From Tetrapisispora phaffii CBS 4417 (taxonomy: Eukaryota > Ascomycota > Saccharomycetes > Saccharomycetales > Saccharomycetaceae): DNA of 64,000 nucleotides. Both the position numbers and the translations under genes were made by a program. The notes beneath the pieces are model-generated. The model ran no database searches. It was not told where the DNA came from and worked only from the letters and a program-made list of their open reading frames with translations. This document shows positions 20,049 through 30,800 of this stretch, piece by piece. The DNA is taken from positions 372,001-436,000 of the forward strand of contig NC_016521.1 of NCBI RefSeq assembly GCF_000236905.1, written 5' to 3'. Numbering within the stretch: the first letter of the stretch is position 1; every line of letters begins with the position of its first letter.

Positions 20049-20155
20049 CAGTAAGATCCGTTGATTTCTGATGCATCCAAGATGACAGTAAATAAAATCG
20101 ACCACTATATTTGAGTTATATATATATAAATATAGGTGTTTATATATAAAATGAA

Positions 20156-21463
20156 TCAATGACCCGATACTGGTGCATTTGGTAATTCTGACAATGACAT
20201 TTCGATGGCTCTAATACCTTTCATCAAGTCTTCTTCTGAGATGACAAGAGGGGGAGCTAATCTGATGATATGGTCATGTGTTGGTTTTGCCAAGACACCA
20301 TGGGATTTCATTAGTAGACAGAGATCCCATGCTGTTCTGCCATTAGCCCTTTGAGAATCGATGACAATTGCAGTTAAAAGACCTTTACCCCGTACTTCTG
20401 AAATCATTCCTTTTGCACTATCTGAATTTTTCAAATCATTCAATTTTGATAGCAGTAAATTGCCCAAAGTTTCTGCTCTTTGGACCAGTTTCTCTTCTTT
20501 AATGACCTCTAAAGCGGCAATAGCGACTCTTGATGAAAGTGGATTACCACCGTACGTCGAACCATGTGATCCTGGAGGTAATGTCAACATAATATCTTTT
20601 GAAGACAAAACACACGAGACAGGTAGCACGCCGCCGGAAATAGCTTTTCCTAATAGGACCATATCTGGTTTAACGCCTTCAAAATGTTCAAAACACAACA
20701 TTTTTCCTGTTCTGCCTATCCCTGTTTGAATTTCATCACAAATGAATAGAACGTTATATTTCCTACATAATTGTTGAATTTTAGGTAGATAATCATTCGG
20801 TGGTACCACGATACCTGCTTCACCTTGAATCGGTTCAACAATAATAGCAGCAACCAATGGGCCATATTTTTCAAAGACTAATTGAATATCCTCAATATTA
20901 CCGTACCTTAATTTATGATTAAAATCATCTGGCAAGTTGGCCATTGTATTTTTCAGAAAGGGACCGAAATGCTTTCTTGAATCTTGCTCATCAGTCGATA
21001 AAGAAATTGCCCCGAATGTTCTGCCATGGAAATTGCCTTCCACGCCGAATATGATTGCTTGGTCGGCGGGAATGCCTTTCTTTTCGTAGCCCCATCTTCT
21101 TGCCAACTTCAGAGCTGTCTCTACTGCTTCAGCGCCTGTATTCATTGGCAAAACCATTTCATAATTGAAATAATTTGTGACGTATTCGGCAAAATGCGCA
21201 AAGACATCATTTGAAAACGCTCTTGAAGATAAAGTTAGAACTTGCGCTTGCTCAATTAACGCTCTAACAATTTTTGGATGACAATGGCCTTGGTTGACAG
21301 CCGAATAAGCAGATAAGAAATCCAAGTATTCATTGCCTTCTGGATCCCAAACTTTTGCGCCTGAAGCTTTATGAAAGACTACCGGTAGGGGATGATAATT
21401 ATGAGCGGAATACTCATGCTCCAATTTTACAGTCTCCTCTGAGGAAAGGAAACCCAACGACAT
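20156..21463 (-). CDS. CAR2: L-ornithine transaminase
   Basis: 435 residues (S. cerevisiae 424). PLP-dependent class III aminotransferase that converts ornithine plus 2-oxoglutarate to glutamate semialdehyde plus glutamate, the second step of arginine catabolism, in the cytosol. Visible landmarks: [35 protein letters not shown] (phosphate-binding turn), FHGRTFGA, the EPIQGEAG segment, [14 protein letters not shown] (Asp that contacts the PLP nitrogen) and LLGKAISGG with the Schiff-base lysine. All catalytic residues are present. In S. cerevisiae CAR2 is arginine-induced and repressed through URS1; here its promoter is the GC-rich island that it shares divergently with DIF1. Confidence 0.97.
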   Translation of the reverse strand: MSLGFLSSEETVKLEHEYSAHNYHPLPVVFHKASGAKVWDPEGNEYLDFLSAYSAVNQGHCHPKIVRALIEQAQVLTLSSRAFSNDVFAHFAEYVTNYFNYEMVLPMNTGAEAVETALKLARRWGYEKKGIPADQAIIFGVEGNFHGRTFGAISLSTDEQDSRKHFGPFLKNTMANLPDDFNHKLRYGNIEDIQLVFEKYGPLVAAIIVEPIQGEAGIVVPPNDYLPKIQQLCRKYNVLFICDEIQTGIGRTGKMLCFEHFEGVKPDMVLLGKAISGGVLPVSCVLSSKDIMLTLPPGSHGSTYGGNPLSSRVAIAALEVIKEEKLVQRAETLGNLLLSKLNDLKNSDSAKGMISEVRGKGLLTAIVIDSQRANGRTAWDLCLLMKSHGVLAKPTHDHIIRLAPPLVISEEDLMKGIRAIEMSLSELPNAPVSGH

Positions 21464-21961
21464 GTTTGTGTATATGTATATGTGTATGTAAATATATCTA
21501 TATATCTATAGAAGCAAATAAACAAACAACTGTATAAAATCTATGTATTAGGAAGAGAGAGGACGATTCCAAAGAGATGCCAACTCCGAATTTACAAGAG
21601 GTGTGTGTGTGTGTGTGGTGTATTTATATGTTTTGAAACCGTCGATGAATAACTAGTCGCCAGGTTGTTGCATCGCAATCGCAAACCAGCAAAGAGCAGA
21701 TAAACCTAATCTTATGTACTTCTTCTAACTTTAATATAGGTGGTACATGGTGCCAATGCTGAGGCTTACATGGGGTAATGCACAAGGTGGGCAACACAAG
21801 CGGCTTTGGCTGTCCAGTATGCGCTTCTTCGAAGCCTGTGTAAACGGATAATTATAGCGACAGCGTGGCGATTGTACGGCAACTGCAGGCGAGCCGTCAC
21901 ACACATACCCCCACAAGACGTGATGAGCGGGAGGGTAACAAGAACAAGTGCGCCTTCGGAG

Positions 21962-21973
21962 CCCCCCCCCCCC
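21962..21973. repeat. C12 homopolymer run
   Basis: Twelve consecutive cytosines within the GC-rich island. It is by far the longest C/G run in the window and may be miscounted in the consensus. Confidence 0.85.
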
Positions 21974-22115
21974 AACTGCGATCGGATCGCCGGGCGGGGC
22001 GGGACGCTGAACGGGGAGCGAGTTCTTCCCGCTGTGACCCGGACAGCGCTTTGCAATTGTTCGGCATGTGACTGGCAATGCGTCGTTCGCGGTGCTGGAG
22101 CGGCCTCGCCTGCGC

Positions 22116-22122
22116 CGGGTAA
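22116..22122 (+). promoter_or_regulatory. Reb1 consensus site in the GC island
   Basis: CGGGTAA, the Reb1 core, about 370 bases upstream of DIF1 and 650 upstream of CAR2. A single-motif match, so occupancy is inference. Confidence 0.45.
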
Positions 22123-22230
22123 CGCAGCGACAGCAACTGCACACCCATGCACCGCGCGGTGCACGCAAGTGTAAACACGGAACACCCAGACACCGCGCCA
22201 GCGTTTGTTTACCTTTTTGCAGCCGTTTTT

Positions 22231-22270
22231 GTGTCCGCGTGTCCGTGTGTGTGGGTGTGTGGGTGTTAGG
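22231..22270. promoter_or_regulatory. Telomere-like TG tract with Rap1 consensus
   Basis: A 40-base stretch of irregular TG and TGGG units resembling yeast telomeric TG1-3 DNA. On the minus strand 22254-22266 reads ACACCCACACACC, a full match to the Rap1 consensus. It lies 230 bases upstream of the DIF1 ATG, so it probably works as a Rap1-dependent activating site; a fossil telomere-addition tract is an alternative. Confidence 0.55.
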
Positions 22271-22495
22271 AAAATTTTACGTATTTTGCCGCCTTTCCCC
22301 CGCTCGGCCCGATATCTGCTACTTTAAGTATGGTGGACTTTATTTTAATGGTGGGTATATAAAGGAGACTTTATTCTAGAAGTGGAATCCGGTTAATGCA
22401 ATTTTCCAACTTTCAATTGTCTCGGTTTATATACATATAAAGGGCCTTTTGTTCCGATACAGCACGCCTTTTACACGCAACTACACACAATCGCA

Positions 22496-22858
22496 ATGGA
22501 TAATTTACAGACCCCCCCAAAGAAAGTGCAGACCTCTCCTGCAACCGAGTCTTCAGCGCAGTTCTCGCAATATCACAACCAATTGTCGTCAATTGGTATG
22601 AGGATAAGGCAGAGCATGGACCTGAACAACACTACTCAAAAGTATCTCAATAACCCGTTGAGCACGGCCAACTACTCGTCCATGGTCGTCCCAGGGTACA
22701 AGAGACAAGACGTCCCTTCAAACGTCACCGTGCCAATGTTGGTCAACGAAGCAACCATGTCTTCGTCAAACCTGGACTCCATGTTCACGCAACAGCCACA
22801 GCCACAGATGGTCCCTTCCAACGAAATGAACTCTACCAAGAGAAAGAGAGACTTCTGA
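22496..22858 (+). CDS. DIF1: Dif1/Hug1/Sml1-family ribonucleotide reductase regulator, Dif1 type
   Basis: 120 residues (S. cerevisiae Dif1 133). Dif1 drives nuclear import of the small ribonucleotide reductase subunits Rnr2-Rnr4 and is degraded after DNA damage. Two family motifs are visible: the Hug domain SSIGMRIRQSMD (about 31-42), and the Sml-like block NYSSMVVPGYKRQDVP followed by VPMLVNEATMSSS. The C-terminal Rnr1-binding helix of Sml1 is absent and replaced by a Gln/Pro-rich stretch ending in basic KRKRDF, which argues for Dif1 rather than Sml1. The gene is flanked by CAR2 and ATG23, matching YLR437C. Its codons are unusually GC-rich compared with ATG23 next door, continuing the composition of the upstream island. 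Confidence 0.88.
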   Translation: MDNLQTPPKKVQTSPATESSAQFSQYHNQLSSIGMRIRQSMDLNNTTQKYLNNPLSTANYSSMVVPGYKRQDVPSNVTVPMLVNEATMSSSNLDSMFTQQPQPQMVPSNEMNSTKRKRDF

Positions 22859-23220
22859 AAGCGTCGCCAGCGGTTCCCCGTTCCATTGTACGCATGTGCG
22901 TCAAGCCAACAGCATATACTATATCATGTATTCATATAAGTTTTATATCATGTCAATCATATAGCACTAATATCATTGTAACTGTCAATAGCCTGTTGTC
23001 TATCGACTTATTCCCATAACGATAATTTATTCGACCGACCGTAGCGATCTTAAATTGGTAAATCATTTAATTATTATTTTTTGTGGCAATTTTTTTTATT
23101 ACGCAATATAAATAGCAAGAACAAATTCAGCCATATTTACATGCACATCACTTTTATAAGAACGGTAGGAATTACGGTGGTAAGCACTATGAATAGATGC
23201 GAGTAAGAGTATAAGGAACG
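22859..23220. other. DIF1-ATG23 intergenic region
   Basis: About 360 bases in which base composition falls back from GC-rich to AT-rich. No gene, RNA or repeat seen. Confidence 0.5.
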
Positions 23221-24748
23221 ATGGATGATGATTTGGAGGTTAAATTAGACGATGTCTTGAAGAAGAACGTCGAGATTAAAGATTTTTTGGACAGTTTGAC
23301 GGCTTTACATCGAAGAGCTTTGAGCAGAGGCGAGAGTGAAGGGAATGCTATAGATTCGAATGTTTATGACGTAAATATGATAAGAAACGATATATTGATT
23401 GCGTTCAATGATCTCGTTAGTTTGAATGAGAGGTTGATTCATTTCAATGGGAAAATAAACTCGGAGATAGTATCAGTTAAAAATACTAGAGTGAAATATT
23501 TAAATTTGATTGAGTTGGAAAACCAATTGCTTGTGGAAAGATCAAAATGGGAACCACAAATGTCAAAATCAGAAGGGGAGAATACATATGAACAGCAAGA
23601 AAACAATACTATAACGATAAATCTTAATCATAGAGATCCAATGAATAAATATATTGAATTGATCGGAATCGATAATACGGCATTGAATAATACTGATAAT
23701 GACATCGACAATGATGTAGAAGATAGAGAAACTATATTGAACTCATTGAATTTATTAAATGATTGTGAAACTAGATTGTCTAAGAATATTAATAATCTAC
23801 AGATGATTCTAAATACCATGAAAAAAGATATGAATTTCGTAAATAAAGAAAAAACAATCATTAATAGAAAAAAAGTTTTTGAAATTGATAAACTCAATGA
23901 AAAATTAGCTAAACTTAAATCTAAGAAAATAAGATTATTATCAAAAATAGGACTGAATTTACCTGAACAACATCGTCAACAATCGCAATTTCCATCATTA
24001 ACATACTTCAATAATGATTTACACTACAGCAATATCTTAATGTCAACTTTTTCAATTAACCAATCTAAGGATTCAAATAATGATGACATTGAACATAATA
24101 TCTTGAATCATGCAATCGATTTTATGGATTTGAAAATTAAAGATCTTCAGGAACATTTATCGTACAAAAAAGAGAATACCAATTCATTGTCGCAACAAAG
24201 AAATATATGGGAATCTGTAATTAATATAATAAATGAATTAGAATTAAAAACAAAAAATATATTTCAGATTCATTCATAAAATCTGAAAAAATTGATAATA
24301 ATAAAATCATATCATGCATAAAAAAACAACCTTTGATTTAGAGAATTTATCTAAAAAATCCTCAGATGACAAATTGTTAATAGTCGATGACTTAATTAGA
24401 ACAGAAATTAATGTTTTACACGAAGCCTGCAATGAATTATTACATATTTCAAAAGCTTCAAAATCTTATTCAGTGCAAAACGTAGATTCAATTACGAAGG
24501 ACCCCTTTGGAAATAAAGATACAATAGAACTTTCGAAGAAGTTTAACAATTTCAAAAAACCTTCGTTATTTGATTTGACAAGTACATCTCCACCTAAGAT
24601 CAGTTTATCAGAAGAAACTGTAACATTTAATAGACATGCAGAATCAGATTTAAGTGACAATAATAGTTATAACGTGAATATGTCTTATCATATGAAGACA
24701 TTAGATAGCATTGATCAGTCAAATCCAGATCCGAAGAAAAATGATTAA
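23221..24748 (+). CDS. ATG23: Autophagy protein Atg23, split by two apparent frameshifts
   Basis: Atg23 is a peripheral coiled-coil protein that works with Atg9 and Atg27 in membrane supply for the Cvt pathway and autophagy. The N-terminus (EIKDFLDSLTALHRRALSR, then NDLVSLNERLIHFNGKINSEI) matches S. cerevisiae Atg23, and the rest is coiled coil. The first frame (23221-24279, 352 residues) stops at a TAA; a second frame with the C-terminal part (24314-24748, 144 residues) lacks a convincing start of its own. A third frame, open from 24237 to 24332, bridges them. One missing base near the A-rich stretch 24246-24257 and one in the A7 run at 24319-24325 would give one protein of roughly 500 residues (S. 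cerevisiae 453). Position between DIF1 and SEN1 matches YLR431C. It is either a consensus error or a pseudogene. Confidence 0.85.
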
Positions 24749-24878
24749 TTTTTAATTAGTTATAGGCATTATTATATATTCAAAGTCATATTTTATTAAG
24801 TTTTCAAGAAAATTCTTTATTTTATCCTTTATGCTATTATTCTTTATATCTTTTAATTATTTTTTATGAAATAATACA

Positions 24879-27800
24879 TTATGTGTGCGGCACGTATGGG
24901 TCCTCATCCTCAGATGGTTTTGGTAAAGGAGGAGAATGCAATCTTTTAATATGATTAACAGTTGGGAGATTATATTTCTCAGAAGCTAACGGATCATATT
25001 CATCTTCAGCTTCATCATCATCATCATCATAATGATGTTTATCCTCTATAATTGTAATGTCATCTGAAATTCTAACTGTTCTATTGTCTTTTTTATTTTT
25101 CTTATTAACATCATTTTTAATTGTTTTATCCTTAATATATGGTACTACCGTCTTAGAAATAGTTTCACCAATTGTTGGCCCACCAAAAATGGATGATTTT
25201 TTCTTTGAGGAACGTTGTGATTTTACTTCGTCAAGTTTCGACTTATTAAATATTGAAGATTTCTTCTTAGCTGCAGGTCGAAGTGGATTAGGTGCAACTA
25301 TTTCCCTACTATGCTTTTGCTTCTTAACGTTTTCATTCATTGGAGTAGAATTTTTAATTTCTTTCAGTTTTCTTTTACTATTATTTGACTCGTTGTCATA
25401 TCTGCTTACTGGACTGTAATCATCATCACCGCCGATATAATTATGTGAATCTTTATAATGCTCTAAAATTTTTATTACTCTAGTATTATTAATATCCAAA
25501 AATCCTGAACAAGCAAGCTCTAATTTGTTTCTTTGTTTAGCATTTGTAATCAAATGATTCCAAAGTTTATCTCTTTTTAATGACCTATGATGACCTAAAA
25601 TCCACAAACTAGATTTTGCTCTAGTGAAGGCTACATTCATACGACGGAAATCCTTCAAGAAACCAACACCGGAGGCATGATCTGAATCATTGGCTCTAAC
25701 ACAAGATAATATGATAATTTCTTTTTCTTGGCCCTGGAAACCATCAATCGTATTAAAGTCGACGTATTTTTCAATCAATAAACCAAAATGATTTCTAAAC
25801 TCTCTTCTTAACTTAAATACTTGTTCTTTATAAGGTGAAATCACACCAATTTTACCTGTGAAATCATATTTGTTTTCAAATCTCTTTAATAAGAAATCAA
25901 CCAATTCCACTGCCACTCTGGCCTCTTCAGGATTATTATATGACATCGTTCTACTATTTTGTTCATGTCTGCCACTTATAATATCAAAAAATTTATACGG
26001 ACCTAATGAATCAATACTATGCCATGGTCTTTTTGTAATATTTGCCATATCAGGACCATCTTTTAATTTTCCATCGTAAAATTCCAAGGAAGGAAATGCA
26101 CTTATAGAAGGGTGCATACGATATTGAACATTCAACAAATATGGGGAACATTTCTTTTCCATTCGAACAAATAATGACTGATCATAATTTAAACTAGAAG
26201 CTTTACTTGATAGAACAGTCGGTGGAAGTTGATTTGGATCACCAACCATGATACAACGCTTAGCACCGTATCTTAAAGGTATAATTGCAGAAAGTTCAGT
26301 ACATTGACAAGCTTCATCAATGATAACAGTATCAAATTTCACTCCTAAAGTGGATAGAACATCGTGAGCAGAACCAGATAACGTAGAACAAATAATGTTA
26401 CTATTAGCTAAAACACGAGCTTGTGCATTTCTTCTATCTAGTTCTCGATTTCTATAATTGATTGAATTTTGCTCTCTTATTTCATCCCTTTCTTTACCTA
26501 GTTGATTAATTTGTTTACTTAATTCTCTAATTTCTAACTGTAGGTTAGTTATTTCTTCCGTCGACATTGTGCTGTCAATAGCTCCATTTTCTGAATCTAG
26601 TTTTGCCCTCGCAGCTCGTCTTTTTGTAACACAAGAACTAAATTTCCGTTCTAAATCTGGGTTAGACGTCATGTTATAATTTTTCTCGCTAACTTTTTTC
26701 TCTACTAATTCTTCCAGTGTTAAATCTTTGATAGCTGCGTTTACGGCATCAGATCTACCAATACGAACCACAGACAGGAGAAATGGGTTGCCATTATTAG
26801 TTGCAATACCGTTCCTTAAACGCAAACATATTTCATCAACAGCTGCATTACTAGGGGCACATATCAAAACTTTCTTCCTTTTTAGTGTCTGCTCGAGTGC
26901 TGGTGAGGAATTTTGCTCTCCAGGTACCTTAATAATATTTTTTGGTAATGCATCTTGAGTCGTTAAAATATGACCAACAATACCTAAAATTGTTTTGGTT
27001 TTACCTGTACCAGGAGGGCCTTGAATTAATGAAAAGCCGTCAGCGGCTACTGTATTAACAACAGCCATAGCTTGGGAATCATTTAACGAGTAATTTCTCT
27101 TTACTTCTTCAATTTCTCCAGTTGAAACATCTGGAGGCGATGCAGGATTGGCTGCTAAAATTTGAGGAACCAAGTCATAATATTGAAGTCCTTCCAATGA
27201 TGTATATTCTCTTTCTACAGTTGTCATTTGCATAACCTTCATTGCCTGAATTTCCGATCTCAGGGTCAGATACTTAGTAAAAGTTTGACTTCTATGAATA
27301 CGAAGAGTAACATCAACATTATCATTTTTGGCATTTTTCAATGTTTTGATTTTCGCTAGACAAGTATGTTGTGCCCTTTGAAAATGTGCTTTCTTTAGCT
27401 TTTCTCCATATTGCACATCAGATAAATAAGCTAAAACAACCATATCTGATTCAGATATATTGGCTTCGGTAAGCTTGCTCTTCTTCACAGATGCATAAAT
27501 TTCATAAAAGTCTGACACAGCAACTCTGTTACCAACAATAATTGGGAAAGGTGTATATTCTTCACGATCTCTAGCTGAACATAAACCTTGCCATGTTTCC
27601 AGCAAAAGTAATGATCTCATTATACTTTGGTATTCCTCTACAGAGTTATAGACATCTTTAACTGGGGAATACTCGTTTAATTGTTTTTCATCTGGGAATT
27701 CATCCTTTCTATTATAATCCCATTTTAATATACTGTTATAGAAAGGATTTATATCTATATTCAATCTCTTCCTCATATATTCTTCTTCCATCTTAACTCG

Positions 27801-30800
27801 TTCAGCTTCAGTTTGTCTTTTAATCTGTTTTCCATTTATATCAAGAGTTTGTATTCCCTTTTTTGATTTAGCTGTAGCAAAGAGTTCTCTTGCTGACTCG
27901 ATATCCAGTTCACTCTCATCACTACTACTGTCATTGCGTTTTACTGATATATGCTTGCTACGGAAAACTGAATCACTCGGTGGGTGAACAACTCTATTAT
28001 TAAGTAGCTGTCTTCTTGCTATTTCCATTTTAGATAATGGTGGTGCAGAGGTGGTCTTTATACCTTGTAAAGTTGGTGAGTGGGTTGATTGAAAAGATCC
28101 AAATGAGGTTAATTTTGATTGAGAACCCTTTGGTCTCCCCGTGATAGAGGATGCCATAGCCTTCCTTTGTAAAAAGTCAGCCCTTGACTCTGGTGAGGAT
28201 GAAGTAGGAGTTAACTCAATAGGTTGTTTAGATTTTTGTAACAATGTTTGTCTCGATAAGTCTTTCTCCTTTCTATAAGATTCAACCGATTCTTTTACGC
28301 TAGCTGTTAATTTATCGTTGAATAACTTAGCTTTTGTTAAAATTTCATTAGATTGCTGTTCTGTCAATTTATTGGAATATTTTTTGGCTTTTAATGCATA
28401 CCTAGTCATCATTTCTACAAGTGTGTCATTGAATTTAATACCCTTTTTATTTGCAAGATCAGATGTGGAAGAAATAAGATGAACACATGACTCCAACAGT
28501 TGGTCATCACTCAATCTCAACCAATATAACATGTTTTTAATAGCACTTAAGACACTATTAAACATGACGTCATCATCTTGGTTTAAGACAGTTGAAAACT
28601 CTCCATAGGAATCAATTAATGAACGACTCAATTCTAAAGTATCCTTTGTAAAATTTTCTAGTTCTGAATACTCATATTTGGATGCCCATCTTAAAGTACA
28701 TTTGTAAATGGTATCCAAAAAGATCCAGACTAAATTCCAAAGTTTACGAAATTCGATAATAGTCATATCATCTTTTAAAGTCAAGAAATTAGAAATAATA
28801 CCAGAAGTAGGGTCCGTACAGGTGTTTACGATATCCATTAAAACTCTAACAGCTCTGGGGCAAGATTCAAAAAATTCACATTTGATCAAATGTGTCAAGA
28901 CTAGATTTATTGCCCTGATATGACCAGTTAGATTAGTTTGCAAAATTTCTTGAATACCTTCTAATCTACCTTCGACATCGAAGGTATCATATAAAATATT
29001 TGTTGCAGCTTGATACAAATCATCATTTGGAGAAAATACACATGACCAGAAACCTTGAGCAACTCCATTGTCTTTCAAAATTTCGGACATATGTTGTGGG
29101 GAAACGTCCGTACATTTCTCCAATAATTTTGTGGACAGCTTTAGAAAATTCGAAACTTTTGTATTGTGATTTTGAACCATTTGAGTTTTAACAGATACTT
29201 CTAACAACCCGTTTATATCCCTAAATGAAATTAAAACTTGTTTTGCCAAAGCTGGACCATCTTGAAATGATGTTAAACTCAAATTATCTGTCAAATTTTT
29301 CAATAAAATAAAACTAGAAGATGAATCTGTGATATTTTTCCCCGAATATAATTTAAATGAATAATGACAAAGTAATAATATCTCTAACGAAATGCACTTT
29401 GATATGACCTCCATTGCTGATGACGATAATGTTGATAAATATGAATCCAAATTAAGATATAAATCTGCCGGGTTTGTGATCGTCCTTATAAATACATCTT
29501 GAATCAGGGGATTATTAAGAAAAATTCTAAAATCAATTTTTGTAAATAATATTGTTTCAAAATCATCCTTTTCATATAACAACCCTCTTTCATTTTCCTT
29601 TATCACCAACACATAGCTCAGTAAAGCTGCTGATGAATTAAAAAAACATGCATTAGTTAAACCATTAGATGATGTTTTCTTGGCAATAAAATTTAAAAAT
29701 ATCGTTGATACTTTTTTAATCATTTGTATTTTTTTAGAATCTGAAACTGAATGGTAAAATGAAATAGTCCACGTTACCATGTCCGATAATGTACCATAAT
29801 CCAAAAAGATGGTATCATCATCATCATCTGCATTATTTTCTACTTGAATTAAATCGATGACGTAAGAATCTTTTGCAAAAATTGTATCTAGTACACTATG
29901 AAAAGTATATGGGTCAACTTTGCCCCAAAAATCATGTTTATAAATTTCCAAAAACATATTGAATGCTCTTAACAATATAGAAGTTGGTTTCATTTGATAA
30001 GGGGATGCTAAATGGTTATACCATAATTTGAAAATGGATTCGATTGTAAAATTTTTATAAGTTTGCCTTAATGATTGGATGTTTTTCGGTAACTCAAAAT
30101 ATTCTTTTATAACAGGAAGTTCCATAAAAGTCAATATTGCTGAAAATTTTAACCAAAATCTTGATATATTAATATGATTCCAATTACTAGGATCCTGTAA
30201 ATAGACATTATGAAAATTGATTTCTTCAATAATGTCAAATGTAATTGTATCAACTTTAAATTTGAATTGTTTTGATTGTAAATATACTAATACACCTTTT
30301 GCCCAATTACTTTGATCAGGTTTACCTTCATACCAACAATATATAATACCTGCAATAAATTCAGGTATTACAATTGTTTCAGAATTATTATTTTCATTAG
30401 TGATTAAATTTTCAGAATTAATTAATGAATTATATGAATTTAATAATGGTAATGATAATGATAAAAAAAAAGTGAAAATTGCGTTAAATGTTCCTTTTAA
30501 ACTTTTATCCAATCTTAACATTTTTGGATTACACAAACATTCAAAAAATGCTAATTGTATATCTCTAGGTATTTCTAAATGTTTTTTATCGACTTCATCA
30601 TTATTTCCCGATGAATTTGATAGTGCAGCGGCTAATGACGGTACTGTTGTAATATCTTGTAATCTTTTAAGAACTATCGGAATTCTCCACTTATCTACCA
30701 TATCACTAAATTCTGTTACATGCTGATATGCTACCAATCTTTGTATTGCAAAATGTTTTAAAATTTTATTTTTACCTCTAATAAATTGTAAAATACATTT

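Larger units (their letters stand above)
21464..22495. promoter_or_regulatory. GC-rich divergent CAR2-DIF1 promoter island
   Basis: A 1-kb intergenic region. From about 21720 to 22330 it is strikingly GC- and CpG-rich, against an AT-rich background on both sides, and includes a C12 run (21962-21973). I see a Reb1 consensus CGGGTAA (22116-22122), a TG-rich telomere-like stretch (22231-22270) with a Rap1 consensus on the minus strand, a GCCGCC core like URS1 (22286-22291), a (GT)n run near CAR2 (21601-21618), and a TATA-like element about 70 bases before DIF1. Several open frames cross the GC-rich part in all directions; none looks like a protein. Confidence 0.7.

Noticed and set aside
19876..20076. 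66-codon minus-strand frame before PIF1 as a mitochondrial presequence exon
   Set aside because: It is separated from the PIF1 frame by a stop without a homopolymer at which a frameshift would be likely, and contains the MluI box; more likely promoter sequence. Not fully excluded.
21731..22379. Six overlapping open frames on both strands in the GC-rich island
   Set aside because: High GC removes stop codons, so open frames arise by chance. None shows a motif or sensible composition, and they overlap each other and the promoters.
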